Shown here in pieces: positions 9,307 to 18,084 of a stretch of DNA of 55,032 nt. A program made the position numbers and the translations under genes. This stretch comes from Planctomycetales bacterium (GTDB lineage Bacteria; Planctomycetota; Planctomycetia; Pirellulales; S012-138). The stretch lies in contig WFOE01000167.1 of NCBI GenBank assembly GCA_015488215.1, positions 1-55,032 of the forward strand. Reading direction: 5' to 3'. The notes beneath the pieces are model-generated. The model did no database searches and was not told the origin of the DNA. It saw only the letters and a list, made by a program, of their open reading frames with translations. Every line of letters begins with the position of its first letter. The first letter of the stretch is position 1.

Positions 9307-10244
9307 TTCAGACCGAACAACTCACCAAGCAGTACGGCGACTTGTTCGCCGTCAAGGAGCTTACGCTCAAGCTGGAAGAAGGCGACATCTTCGGCTTCAT
9401 CGGCCCCAACGGCTCCGGCAAAACCACCACGATGCGGATGCTGGCCACGTTGCTTCAGCCCACCTGGGGCGAAGCCTACGTGTGCGGCTACTCCATCTAC
9501 ACCCACCCTAAAGAAATCCGCCGCATGGTGGGCTTCATGCCGGACTTTTTCGGGGTGTACGACGACATGACGGTAACGGAGTATCTGGAGTTTTTTGCCG
9601 CGGCGTATCGTATTTCCGGGCCGGTCCGCCGCCGTCGGTGCCAGGAGCTGCTGGAGCTGGTCGATCTGGCGTTCAAGCGCGATGCTCCGGTAACGAGCCT
9701 TTCCCGAGGCATGACGCAGCGTCTGGGCCTGGCCCGCGTGCTGCTGCACGATCCCCAGGTGTTGCTGCTGGACGAACCGGCCAGCGGGTTGGACCCGCGC
9801 GCCCGGATCGAAATCCGCCGCCTGCTGCAACAGTTGCGGCAGTTGGGCAAGACGATCATGGTTTCCAGCCACATCCTGCCCGAGCTGGCCGACGTGTGTA
9901 ACAAGATCGGCATCATCGAACAGGGCCAGTTGATCGTCAATGCCGACGTGGCCGACGTGATGCGGCGCGTGCGGCAGCGAGTCGTGCTGCATATCGGCCT
10001 GGCCGGAGGGGATCCGGACGCGGCCGCCCGACTGCTGGAACAGCACGACCTGGTCCACCAGGTGGATCAGCGAGACGGGCGCCTGGTGGTCACCTTGCAA
10101 GAAAACGTGGAAGACTACAGCGAACTGCCCACGCTGCTGGTGGAAAACGGCCACCGGCTCAACCTGTTCCGGGAAGAAGAAGTCAATCTGGAAACCGCGT
10201 TCCTGGTGCTGACCAAGGGGATGTCCGCCCAGGCCGGCGCGTAA
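9303..10244 (+). CDS. ABC transporter ATP-binding protein
   Basis: A 313-residue cytoplasmic ABC ATPase. Walker A is GPNGSGKTT (residues 34-42), the signature is LSRGMTQRLG, Walker B is VLLLDEPASGLD and the switch histidine lies in IMVSSHILPEL. A C-terminal region of about 90 residues (VRQRVVLHIGLAGGDPDAAARLL onward) resembles the accessory domain of exporter-type ATPases of the CcmA/NatA/Gld class. It overlaps the upstream membrane protein by four bases. No gene for a typical six-helix permease is adjacent on either side, so the membrane partner is either the upstream 757-residue protein or encoded elsewhere. Confidence 0.93.
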   Translation: MIQTEQLTKQYGDLFAVKELTLKLEEGDIFGFIGPNGSGKTTTMRMLATLLQPTWGEAYVCGYSIYTHPKEIRRMVGFMPDFFGVYDDMTVTEYLEFFAAAYRISGPVRRRRCQELLELVDLAFKRDAPVTSLSRGMTQRLGLARVLLHDPQVLLLDEPASGLDPRARIEIRRLLQQLRQLGKTIMVSSHILPELADVCNKIGIIEQGQLIVNADVADVMRRVRQRVVLHIGLAGGDPDAAARLLEQHDLVHQVDQRDGRLVVTLQENVEDYSELPTLLVENGHRLNLFREEEVNLETAFLVLTKGMSAQAGA

Positions 10245-10385
10245 GCCGAGTGACGCCGGGCGACTGGCAAACCGAGGGACGATTGTTTCTAATAGGAAAG
10301 TAGCTAGAAAGCGGGCCAGGGGCGTTCTGCCCCTAGGATCGGGGTGGAGTTTGCGTCTGTACCACCGTGCAGCGGAGGAACCTTC

Positions 10386-11534
10386 ATGGCGACGGACAAA
10401 GTGGAAGTGCAGGCTTCGGACGACGTGAAAAAAAACGAAAACGAAATCGACAAGTACTTCCGCGCACTGGTCAAGTACGAAGGAAGCGACCTGCACATGA
10501 AGGTGGGCCACCCGCCGTTTATCCGCGTGCGGGGAAAGCTCCAGCCGCTCAAGGCCCCCAAAATCACCGACGAGCAGATGCGGCGGATGTGCTTCGGCAT
10601 GATGAACCGCCGCACCCGCGAAATCTTCGACCGCGACGGTGGGGCTGACTTCGCCTACACTGTGGACGTAGACGGCGTGGAATGGCGGTTCCGCGTCAAC
10701 GTGTTGCAGCAGATGGGGCACATGGGCGTGGTGGCCCGGCGAGTCAACCGCTTCATCCCCGACTTTGAAAAACTGAACCTGCCTCCCGTGCTGGAAAAAC
10801 TCTGCCAGTACGACCAGGGGATGATCCTGCTGGCCGGGGTGACCGGGTCGGGGAAATCGACCACTATCGCTTCGATGCTCAACTGGATTAACCGCCACTA
10901 CTACAAGCACATCCTCACGCTGGAAGACCCCATCGAGTTCGTCTTTACCGAAGACAAGTGCCTTATCAACCAGCGGGAGATCGGGCTGGACGTGAAGGAC
11001 TTCGCCATCGGCATGAAGCACGCCGTGCGGGAAGACCCGGACGTGATGCTGGTGGGCGAGATGCGGGACGAGGAAACCTTCATGACGGCCATCCACGCGG
11101 CCGAAACCGGGCACTTGGTCTTCGGGACCATTCACGCTTCCAGCGCCCCGAGCACCATCGGCCGTATTTTGGACCTGTTCCCGCAGGAGATGCACCCGGC
11201 GCTGCGCAGCGCGATTGCCTTCAACATGAAGGCCATCATCGCCCAGAAGCTGCTGCCGTCAATCGACCCGCGTTTCCCCCGCGTGCCCACCGTGGAAATC
11301 ATGATTTTCAATCCCACGGTACGCAAGCTCATCCTGGAAGAACAGGACGACAAGCTGGCCGACGCCATTCGCATGGGCGCCAACGAGGGAATGCAGGACT
11401 TCACCATGAGCCTAACCGATCTGGTGAAGCGGCAACTGGTCGATATGAAAGTGGCGCTGGAAGTGGCCCCGAACAAGGACGCGCTGAAGATGGCCCTCAA
11501 GGGAATCAACGTCTCCCAGCCGGGCATCCTGTAG
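10386..11534 (+). CDS. PilT/PilU-type twitching motility or retraction ATPase
   Basis: A 382-residue secretion-ATPase family protein. GGAGG at 10374-10378 fixes the ATG at 10386 rather than an upstream in-frame ATG at 10344. Motifs: Walker A GVTGSGKST (residues 151-159), the Asp box LTLEDPIEFVFTE, Walker B VMLVGEMRDEETF and the His box TGHLVFGTIHASSA. These are the PilT-branch versions, which power pilus retraction at the inner membrane. The usual retraction motif near the C-terminus is replaced by NEGMQDFTMSLTDLV. No other pilus gene is nearby, so it is an orphan here; the partner machine must be elsewhere. Confidence 0.92.
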   Translation: MATDKVEVQASDDVKKNENEIDKYFRALVKYEGSDLHMKVGHPPFIRVRGKLQPLKAPKITDEQMRRMCFGMMNRRTREIFDRDGGADFAYTVDVDGVEWRFRVNVLQQMGHMGVVARRVNRFIPDFEKLNLPPVLEKLCQYDQGMILLAGVTGSGKSTTIASMLNWINRHYYKHILTLEDPIEFVFTEDKCLINQREIGLDVKDFAIGMKHAVREDPDVMLVGEMRDEETFMTAIHAAETGHLVFGTIHASSAPSTIGRILDLFPQEMHPALRSAIAFNMKAIIAQKLLPSIDPRFPRVPTVEIMIFNPTVRKLILEEQDDKLADAIRMGANEGMQDFTMSLTDLVKRQLVDMKVALEVAPNKDALKMALKGINVSQPGIL

Positions 11535-11670
11535 CGGACTTTCCGCCGAAGCTGCGCTCTCCGCTTACTGCAGCAGCCAGCGACACCGTTCGACGCGTCG
11601 CCGAACGGGGAGCGACGTCGGCTTTGCAGGCGGCTATGGTCGTATCGCCCCGCGGCCTGAGTAGGTCCAG

Positions 11671-11743
11671 CGCGCCTGGAGGGATTCGAACCCCCGACAC
11701 GCGGTTTAGGAAACCGCTGCTCTATCCCCTGAGCTACAGGCGC
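11671..11743 (-). tRNA. tRNA-Arg (anticodon CCT)
   Basis: On the minus strand the sequence folds as a cloverleaf: acceptor GCGCCTG/CAGGCGC, D arm GCTC/GAGC, anticodon arm GCGGT-TTCCTAA-ACCGC giving CCT, a five-base variable region, and T arm GGGGG-TTCGAAT-CCCTC. The discriminator base is G and no CCA is encoded. It reads AGG codons. It is transcribed opposite to the PilT gene, which ends 136 bp away. Confidence 0.96.
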
Positions 11744-11927
11744 TGCGGTGGGGGAACCTGGCACGCGCTGCGAGCCCGTCCTCTGGCGGCCTGGGTCCCG
11801 CAGACAGCCAGCCCCCGCACCTAAGTATGGCTGTCTAGGGACTGAGATTCAATTGGTCCCGCTCCCCATCGCCCCTTCCTCCATCGAAACTGGGGGGCAA
11901 AGTTTGAGGGATACCCCGCCAGATACC

Positions 11928-13094
11928 TCAGCCCTCGGAAGCCCATTGGAAGAAAAACAGCGGCGAGTGGTTGCCCACGTACTTGCCGTTTCGGAGCTGT
12001 CGCCCGTTGCCGTTGCTGCCCGAGTTGGTGCCGGCGACGACCAACAGCGGCCACTTGGGATGACGGGCCAGCGCGTGGCAGTTGATTGGTCCGCGGGCGG
12101 TGAAAAACGGCTTCTCCTCGCCCTCGCGGTGCAGGTGCAGCCGTCCTGTGCCCGGGGTGCCGCTGGTGGCCACGGCCAGGAACCCGGCTTCGTGGAACAG
12201 CAGATCGCAGACGAAACACTCGTTCTTGGGGCCCAGAGAGAGCTCCGCATGCGGTTTGCCGCTTTCCCAATCGAACAGCAACACGGTAGGCACGCCCTGG
12301 ATGGTGGCTCCGTTGTTGGGGCGCGTGCCAGCCACGGCCAGTCGTTTCCCATCGGGAGCAAACCGCAACACGCGCACTCCACCGCAGTCCTGGAGCCGGT
12401 GCAGCTTGTACAGGGCCGAGGCGTCCAGTTCCCGTACCTTGCGGCCCGATGGAAACTCCCAGTGCAGCACGCGGCCGAACAGGTCGCCGGAGACGACCGC
12501 GTCGCCCCGGGGGTGGAACGCCACGGCCAGCACTTCGCTTCCCCCGTGGCCTTCCAGGCGGCGGAGCAGCTTGCCGCTGCCGGTTTCCCACAGGGCCACC
12601 GTGCCGTCCACCCCAGCGGTGGCCAAGTGACGGCCATCCGGCGAGAGAGCCATGTCGGTGATCCAGCCGTCGTGGGCCTGCGGCTGCTGCCACCGGGGCT
12701 TGGGCTCCTGGGGACCTTCGTAGCCCCAAGCGCACAGCCGCCCCCAGCTATCGGCCGAAAAGGCGATCCCGCCCTGCGGGTGCACTTCCAGGGCGGTTAC
12801 CCAACCGCCGTGGCTTTTGAACCGCTCCAGCGGCCGCCAGGGGGCTTCGGGCACGCCGCGGCGACGGGACTTGCCCTCGGATTGCTTGGCGTTTTCTTCC
12901 TGGGGCGGTTCCTCGTACTGCCAGCGCCACACCGTGCCGTCGTATCCGCCGCCGAGCAGAAACTTGCCGCACGGCGTAAACCGTAACCGGGCAATCTGCC
13001 GGTCCGGTTCCAGCCGGCCGGTGAGTTTGGGCGTCCAGCGCTGCCGGAACGCTTCGGCCGCGTCGGCCGCTTTCTTTTCTGGCTTGGTTGTCAT
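11928..13094 (-). CDS. WD40 repeat protein
   Basis: A 388-residue protein made almost entirely of WD40 blades, seen as repeated units such as RLRFTPCGKFLLGGGYDGTVWRW, ALEVHPQGGIAFSADSWGRLCAW and DMALSPDGRHLATAGVDGTVALW. No signal peptide is evident at the N-terminus (MTTKPEKKAADAAEAFRQ), unlike its neighbours, so it may be cytoplasmic. It is the last gene of a minus-strand set after the DUF1549/DUF1553 and DUF1501 genes, with a 59-bp gap to DUF1501, an arrangement common in planctomycetes. Its binding partner and role are unknown. Confidence 0.87.
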   Translation of the reverse strand: MTTKPEKKAADAAEAFRQRWTPKLTGRLEPDRQIARLRFTPCGKFLLGGGYDGTVWRWQYEEPPQEENAKQSEGKSRRRGVPEAPWRPLERFKSHGGWVTALEVHPQGGIAFSADSWGRLCAWGYEGPQEPKPRWQQPQAHDGWITDMALSPDGRHLATAGVDGTVALWETGSGKLLRRLEGHGGSEVLAVAFHPRGDAVVSGDLFGRVLHWEFPSGRKVRELDASALYKLHRLQDCGGVRVLRFAPDGKRLAVAGTRPNNGATIQGVPTVLLFDWESGKPHAELSLGPKNECFVCDLLFHEAGFLAVATSGTPGTGRLHLHREGEEKPFFTARGPINCHALARHPKWPLLVVAGTNSGSNGNGRQLRNGKYVGNHSPLFFFQWASEG

Positions 13095-13153
13095 GCCACG
13101 TTCTCCGCGTCGGTTTCGGTCGTGCCGCCTACCGCTTCAGCCCAACAGTGGCT

Positions 13154-14449
13154 TTAGCCCAACAGTTCCTTGATTGGGAAGCAGTCGTCGTGGGCGATGG
13201 GCAGCGGCTGGCCGTTGTTGTCGTATTCGGTGTGCTGGCTGTCGATTCCCAGGGCCGTAAACCACGTGTGGAACAGGTGGCCGATGTCGTAAGGCTCGGT
13301 CTTGACGAACACGCCCTGCTGGTCGGTGGCCCCGATGACGGCTCCTCGCTGGAGTCCGCAGCCGCCGGTCAGCACGCTCCAGGCTTCGGGCCAGTGGTCG
13401 CGGCCCACGTGCCCGTTGATCCGCGGCGTGCGTCCGAACTCACTCATGGCGATTATCAGCGTGTGTTCGATCCGGCCGGAGGCCACCAGGTCGTCGATCA
13501 CGGCCGCCAGCGCCCGGTCGAACTTGGGCACCAGCGAGCGGTGGGCCAGGAAGTTGTCCCCGTGGGTGTCCCAGCCGTAGCTGGTCACCTGGACGAATCG
13601 GGCTCCGGCTTCCAGCATCCGGCGGGCGACGATCATGTGCTGGCCAATCTGCGTGCGGCCGTAGCGGTCCCGTTCCTCGTCGCTGATGGTGGATTCGTCG
13701 AACAGCTTGCGGCGGCTCATCAGCGCCTGGGCCATGTGGTAGGCGTGTTCGTAGGCGTCGTTGATCTGGGCGTTTCGACCAGCGACGAAGTGCCGGTTGA
13801 CCAGCCGTCGCAGTCGGTGCCGGTCGTGCAGGTCTTGCTCGGGCAGGTCTTTGGGCGGCAGCAGATTTTGCGGCGGGCGGCCCTCGCCCAGGGCCAGCGC
13901 CCCGTACTTGGGACCCAAGAACCCGGCGTACTTGTCGATGAATCCGCCGCTTCCCGGCTTGACCCAAATGTAGGGCGGCATTCCCGAAGGACACGGTCCC
14001 AACAGCTTGGCCACCGCCGAGCCCAAGTAGGGATAGACCACACCGCGGTTTTTCGGGTCGCCCCGCAGGATGCGAGGCACGCCGGCCGAATGGGAGTTGT
14101 CCTTGGTGGAAACACTGCGTACCACCGCCACGTGGTGCATGCGTTTGGCCATCTCCGGCAGCAACTCGCAGATGTGCAACCCCGGCACGCTGGTGGCGAT
14201 GGCCCGAAACGGACCGCCAAACTGGGTGCCCGGTTTCGGATCCCAGCTTTCCAACTGGGAAAGCCCTCCGTCGAGCCAGACGAAGAGCACCTGCCGGGGC
14301 GGTTCTTTTCCCTCGGCGGCAAAGGCGGCACTCAAGCCCCGGTGCCGCAGTCCCCACCACGCCCCGGCACACAGGCCCAGGGCCCCCTGAAGCACCCGGC
14401 GGCGGGAAAGGCGGTGTTGTTCGGCGTTACAGCGAGGGTGGCGATTCAT
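13154..14449 (-). CDS. Tat-exported DUF1501 protein
   Basis: A 431-residue protein with a twin-arginine-type signal (SRRRVLQGALGLCAGAWW) followed by a DUF1501 domain, a sulfatase/alkaline-phosphatase-like fold. Typical pieces are FVWLDGGLSQLESWDPKP, HHVAVVRSVSTKDNSHSAG, QVTSYGWDTHGDNF, and MSEFGRTPRINGHVGRDHWP. The function of DUF1501 is not established; a role in periplasmic turnover of sulfated or other polymers is often proposed because of the fold. The gene lies between the DUF1549/DUF1553 gene upstream and the WD40 gene downstream, all on the minus strand; the 295-bp gap upstream is filled by repeats. Confidence 0.92.
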   Translation of the reverse strand: MNRHPRCNAEQHRLSRRRVLQGALGLCAGAWWGLRHRGLSAAFAAEGKEPPRQVLFVWLDGGLSQLESWDPKPGTQFGGPFRAIATSVPGLHICELLPEMAKRMHHVAVVRSVSTKDNSHSAGVPRILRGDPKNRGVVYPYLGSAVAKLLGPCPSGMPPYIWVKPGSGGFIDKYAGFLGPKYGALALGEGRPPQNLLPPKDLPEQDLHDRHRLRRLVNRHFVAGRNAQINDAYEHAYHMAQALMSRRKLFDESTISDEERDRYGRTQIGQHMIVARRMLEAGARFVQVTSYGWDTHGDNFLAHRSLVPKFDRALAAVIDDLVASGRIEHTLIIAMSEFGRTPRINGHVGRDHWPEAWSVLTGGCGLQRGAVIGATDQQGVFVKTEPYDIGHLFHTWFTALGIDSQHTEYDNNGQPLPIAHDDCFPIKELLG

Positions 14450-14500
14450 CGTTCCTGGCGACTTTTTGGGGAGTGTTCGTTTTGACGGCTATTCTTTGCA

Positions 14501-14551
14501 GCGGAGCGGCAGCTCCCGCGCAAGACGCACGGCGCAAGCCGCAAGCCGATT
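14501..14551 (+). repeat. GGAA-loop hairpin repeat module, copy A1
   Basis: GGAGC-GGCA-GCTCC (14503-14516) is followed by a GCGCAAG/CGCAAGCCGATT tail. The same hairpin-plus-tail occurs at 14621, 27960-28165 and 35551. It lies in the gap inside the DUF1549-DUF1501 gene set. Confidence 0.75.
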
Positions 14552-14580
14552 CCTGATTGCCGATAATGAGCTGCCGATTA

Positions 14581-14666
14581 CGAGTACGAGTACGAGCACG
14601 AGACGAACGCTTGCTTTTCCGCTGGAGCGGAAGCTCCCGCGCAAGTCGCACGGCGCAAGACGCAGG
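14581..14666 (+). repeat. CGAGTA hexamer run and hairpin repeat module, copy A2
   Basis: Three and a half CGAGTA/CGAGCA units at 14581-14602 are followed by ACGAACGCTTGCTTTTCC and a GGAGC-GGAA-GCTCC hairpin (14624-14637), then the CGCAAG-type tail. The same order of hexamers, CGAACGCTTGCTT and hairpin occurs at 28090-28142. Confidence 0.75.
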
Positions 14667-14744
14667 ACCTCTTGCATGGCGGCTCTCCGGCGGGCAATGT
14701 CGTCGGCGGCACCGCGTCCGCTCCAAAACCAACTTGTTCTCCAC

Positions 14745-16400
14745 CTAGTGGTTCACGCGGAACTCCACGCTGGCCAGCAGCGCCCAGAGCAGGTTTTTCA
14801 CTGCCCGGGCACGATCCGGGTGGGAAGCCAGGTAGGAGGCCATTTCCCTTTGTTCCTCTTTGTCCGGCAGACGGCACAGCACGGCCAGGTAAGCGGTGCG
14901 CACCGCCTGGGCGTTGTCCTTTTGTTCAAGGAGCCGGGCGCTCAAGTTGCCCGGACGCGGCTCCAGCAGTTCCAGCACCAGCGGATCGTTCATTACGAAC
15001 AGGGTCCCTTTGACCGCCGGGATGAAGTCCACTTCGGCTTGTTTGGCCGGGCCGGCAAACGCCTTCTGGAACCGCTGGCGATACTCGCTCCAGGCCCGAG
15101 GCGGCGAAGCTCCCGCGGTGCGAACGGCCTCCGCCGGCAGTTGCTTGGCCTGCTTGGGGGCCAGGACGCCCATTTGCACCAGGTCCAGCCGATGCCCGGT
15201 GGCCACCAGCACGGCCGCGGCCAGTTGTTCCGGCGACAAGGGCTTCTGGTGGAAGGTCAAGAACGTCTCCGGCGGCGTGGGGCCTGTCTTGGGCCACGTG
15301 CCGGGCTGCTGGTAGGTGCGGCTGGCGGCCAGATGGGCCAGGTAACGCCGCAGGTCGAACCGCTCCTCAACCAACGTGCGGCCCAGCTCATCAAGCAGTT
15401 CCGGATGCGAAGGGGGATTGTCCGAGTGGAAGTAGTCCAGCGGATGCACCAACCCTCGCCCCAGCATCAGAAACCAGAACCGGTTGGCACTGTTGAGCAC
15501 AAAGGGGCGGTTCCCGGGCACGGGCAGGTTTTCGGCCAGCAGCTTGCGCGGCGAAAACCGCGGCACGCCCGGCGTGCGCTTCTTGCGGTCCGGCGGTTCC
15601 AGATACTCCTGGCCCTTGTCGAACTGGGGAACCGGAAACGCCTTGCCTCCCGGCAGCCGCGGTCCGGTGGTGTGCGGCACCTTGTCGAACACGGAAGCAA
15701 ACTCAAGCGGAGCGTTCATCACGCGTTCGGCCACCACCCATTTGTTCCCCTGGCGATGCAAGAAGGTGTTCACCGTAAAGGCGTGCAGCCCGCGGTAATC
15801 CAGTTGCTTGTAGTCGTCCACGAACGGATGGTCGTGGCAGTTGGCACATTCCAGGTCCCGGCCCAGGAAAAACCGGCCCACGTCCCGAGTCAGCCCGTCC
15901 TGGTCCGGCGGCACCTGCCCGTATCGCTTCAGCCGCACTACGTAAAAGAACTCCACCCCCTCCAGGTCGCCTTCGGGACCGGGCGTGCCGGCCAGCACCT
16001 CGCGCACCAGTTGGTCCCAAGGCTTGTTCTGCAAAAACGACCGCCGCAGGTAGGCCATCCAGCGGGCATCCTCGCCGCGGCGTTCGATGAGCATCACGTT
16101 GATTGCCTCGCTCATCCGGTGCGCCCACCAGGGGCTTTGCAACAGGCGCTGGATCAGAAGGCGGCGCTTGTCGCTGCGGGAATCGCCGACGAATTGCTCG
16201 AGCTCCGCCAGCGTAGGCACGCGGCCGGCCAGGTCCAGATAAACGCGGCGGAGGAACTCGTAATCGTCCGTGGCGGGTCGAAGAGTGCGCCCGGCCCGTT
16301 GCTCAATCTTCTGGTCGATTACCTCTTCCAGCGGGGGAGCGGCCCAGGCTCCGGCAGAACAAAGCACCACAAACCAGCAGAGCAAGCCGGCGGTCCGCAT
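14745..16400 (-). CDS. Secreted DUF1549/DUF1553 protein
   Basis: A 551-residue protein with a Sec signal peptide (MRTAGLLCWFVVLCSAGAWA). The DUF1549 half starts at about residue 25 (IDQKIEQRAGRTLRPATDDYEFLRRVYLDLAGRVPT) and contains the haem-like motif CANCHDHPF. The DUF1553 half includes NRFWFLMLGRGLVHPLDYFHSDNPPSHPELLDEL and LAASRTYQQPG. It is shorter than the 1112-residue paralogue at 28222 and lacks that protein's N-terminal Ig-like and cytochrome region. A strong promoter candidate lies 112 bp upstream. These families are proposed to be part of planctomycete periplasmic redox or glycan-degrading assemblies; the activity is unknown. Confidence 0.92.
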   Translation of the reverse strand: MRTAGLLCWFVVLCSAGAWAAPPLEEVIDQKIEQRAGRTLRPATDDYEFLRRVYLDLAGRVPTLAELEQFVGDSRSDKRRLLIQRLLQSPWWAHRMSEAINVMLIERRGEDARWMAYLRRSFLQNKPWDQLVREVLAGTPGPEGDLEGVEFFYVVRLKRYGQVPPDQDGLTRDVGRFFLGRDLECANCHDHPFVDDYKQLDYRGLHAFTVNTFLHRQGNKWVVAERVMNAPLEFASVFDKVPHTTGPRLPGGKAFPVPQFDKGQEYLEPPDRKKRTPGVPRFSPRKLLAENLPVPGNRPFVLNSANRFWFLMLGRGLVHPLDYFHSDNPPSHPELLDELGRTLVEERFDLRRYLAHLAASRTYQQPGTWPKTGPTPPETFLTFHQKPLSPEQLAAAVLVATGHRLDLVQMGVLAPKQAKQLPAEAVRTAGASPPRAWSEYRQRFQKAFAGPAKQAEVDFIPAVKGTLFVMNDPLVLELLEPRPGNLSARLLEQKDNAQAVRTAYLAVLCRLPDKEEQREMASYLASHPDRARAVKNLLWALLASVEFRVNH

Positions 16401-16511
16401 CAGAGCGACTCCTCAACCTGTCGGCCGGTGGGTCCCCTCTTCGAGTTCTGTTCCGACCGGGCAGACACAGGGGGCGGGATACGTTGTTTTCAGGCAGGAA
16501 CAACAAACTGG

Positions 16512-16541
16512 AATATAGGTGTTGCGGCAAAGCCGGGTCAA
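16512..16541 (-). promoter_or_regulatory. Sigma70-type promoter for the DUF1549/DUF1553 gene
   Basis: Read on the minus strand, TTGACC (16541-16536) and TATATT (16517-16512) are separated by 18 bp, close to the sigma70 consensus. It points toward the gene starting at 16400 and gives a leader of roughly 100 nt. It is in the 309-bp divergent gap 16401-16709; I see no equally good promoter for the oxidoreductase on the other strand. Confidence 0.6.
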
Positions 16542-16709
16542 GAAAATTTCGAGTCCAACCGGCGCGACGGCGTGAATCCGCTTCCACGGCTTGGTAAACT
16601 ATCAGGGCCGTAACGGTTTTCATCACATGGTCTTCGTCAGGGAAAAACCTTCCGCCTGAGCAAGCTGGCCCCCCTGTACGCCCTTTGAGATTCGTAAGGA
16701 GTGTCCGCC

Positions 16710-18011
16710 ATGAAATCCGACCGCCGTCAGTTCCTGGCTCAATCCACCGCCGCCGCCGGTGTGACCGTGGCCGCGTTGAGCAACGCCCAACTGCTGCGGG
16801 CGCTGGAAGCTCCCAACCAGCGTCTGGTGGTGGGCGTGATGGGCGTCAACGGCCGGGGCACCGCGTTGGCTCGCGGGTTTGCCCGGCTGCCCGGCTGCAC
16901 CGTGGGTTACATCTGCGACGTGGACACCCGCGCCGTGGACAAAGCCGTGCAGGCCCTGGAAACCTTGGGCGCGCCGCGGCCGAAAACCGTAACCGACTTC
17001 CGGAAGATTCTGGACGATAAGGATGTGGACGCTCTGGTCATCGCCGCCCCGGACCACTGGCACGCTCCGGCGACAATCCTGGCCTGCAAAGCGGGCAAGC
17101 ACGTCTATGTGGAAAAACCCTGCTGCCACAATCCGCGCGAAGGCGAACTGATGGTGGCCGCCGCCCGCAAGTACCGCCGCGCGGTGCAGATGGGCAACCA
17201 GCGGCGCAGTTGGCCCAAGCTGCAAGAAGCCATGAAGGCCCTGCACGAAGGAGTAATCGGCCGCGTGTATTACGCCCGGTGCTGGTACGCCAATGTGCGG
17301 GGTTCCATCGGCCGAGGACGCGAAGTACCGGTCCCCTCGTACCTCAACTACGAGCTGTGGCAGGGCCCGGCTCCCCGACGCCCCTATCGCAGTAATGTCA
17401 TCCACTACAACTGGCACTGGTTCTGGCACTGGGGCACCGGCGAACTGGGCAACAACGGGGTGCACGCCATCGACCTGGGCCGCTGGGGCCTGGGGGTCGA
17501 TTACCCGATCCAGGCCAGCGCCGTGGGCGGCCGGTTCCATTGGAACGACGACCAGGAAACCCCCGATACGCTGGTGGCCACGTTCCGCTTTCCCGAGGGC
17601 AAGTCGCTCACCTGGGAAGGGCTTTCCTGCAACCGCTACGGACCGGACGGCTCCACCTTCGGGGCCACGTTCCACGGCGAACGCGGCACGCTGGTGCTGA
17701 ACGAACGCACGCGCGGCTACACCATCTACGACAAGTCCCGCCGCAAGGTCAAAGAAGTGGATGGCCGCGGCACCGCCCTGGATCGGGACCACCTGGGCAA
17801 CTTCCTGGACGCCATCCGCTCCGGAGCCCGGCTCAACTCCGAAATCGAAGAAGGCTTCAAGAGTACCCTGTTGTGCCTGCTGGGTAACATCTCCTACCGC
17901 ACCGGACGAACCGTCCACCTGGACCCCACCACGCGCCAGGTGGAAAACGATCCGGAGCAACGCCAGCTCTGGAGCCGCGAATACGCCAAAGGGTGGGAGC
18001 CGACGCTCTGA
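16710..18011 (+). CDS. Tat-exported Gfo/Idh/MocA family oxidoreductase
   Basis: A 433-residue protein. AAGGAG at 16696-16701 selects the ATG at 16710 over a GTG three codons upstream. The N-terminus SDRRQFLAQSTAAAGVTVAALS is a Tat-like signal. The NAD(P)-binding Rossmann domain follows (VVGVMGVNGRGTALARGF), with the family motifs APDHWHAPATILACKAGKHVYVEKP spread over residues 109-135. The C-terminal alpha/beta domain includes GELGNNGVHAIDLGRWGL. Members oxidise or reduce sugars and inositols; the exported planctomycete group is large and its substrates are mostly unknown. A paralogue begins at 53852. Whether the enzyme is secreted with bound cofactor, as in glucose-fructose oxidoreductase, is inference. 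Confidence 0.93.
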   Translation: MKSDRRQFLAQSTAAAGVTVAALSNAQLLRALEAPNQRLVVGVMGVNGRGTALARGFARLPGCTVGYICDVDTRAVDKAVQALETLGAPRPKTVTDFRKILDDKDVDALVIAAPDHWHAPATILACKAGKHVYVEKPCCHNPREGELMVAAARKYRRAVQMGNQRRSWPKLQEAMKALHEGVIGRVYYARCWYANVRGSIGRGREVPVPSYLNYELWQGPAPRRPYRSNVIHYNWHWFWHWGTGELGNNGVHAIDLGRWGLGVDYPIQASAVGGRFHWNDDQETPDTLVATFRFPEGKSLTWEGLSCNRYGPDGSTFGATFHGERGTLVLNERTRGYTIYDKSRRKVKEVDGRGTALDRDHLGNFLDAIRSGARLNSEIEEGFKSTLLCLLGNISYRTGRTVHLDPTTRQVENDPEQRQLWSREYAKGWEPTL

Positions 18012-18084
18012 CTGAGTAGAGAGCAACTGGCTTTGAGCAGGCACCGGTGGTATAGCTCTCCGGCAAGCCGACTTCGCTGGTCGT

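Noticed and set aside
14466-14700. Possible CRISPR array
   Set aside because: The repeated units are hairpin modules and CGAGTA hexamers without equal-length repeats and unique spacers, and no cas gene is near.
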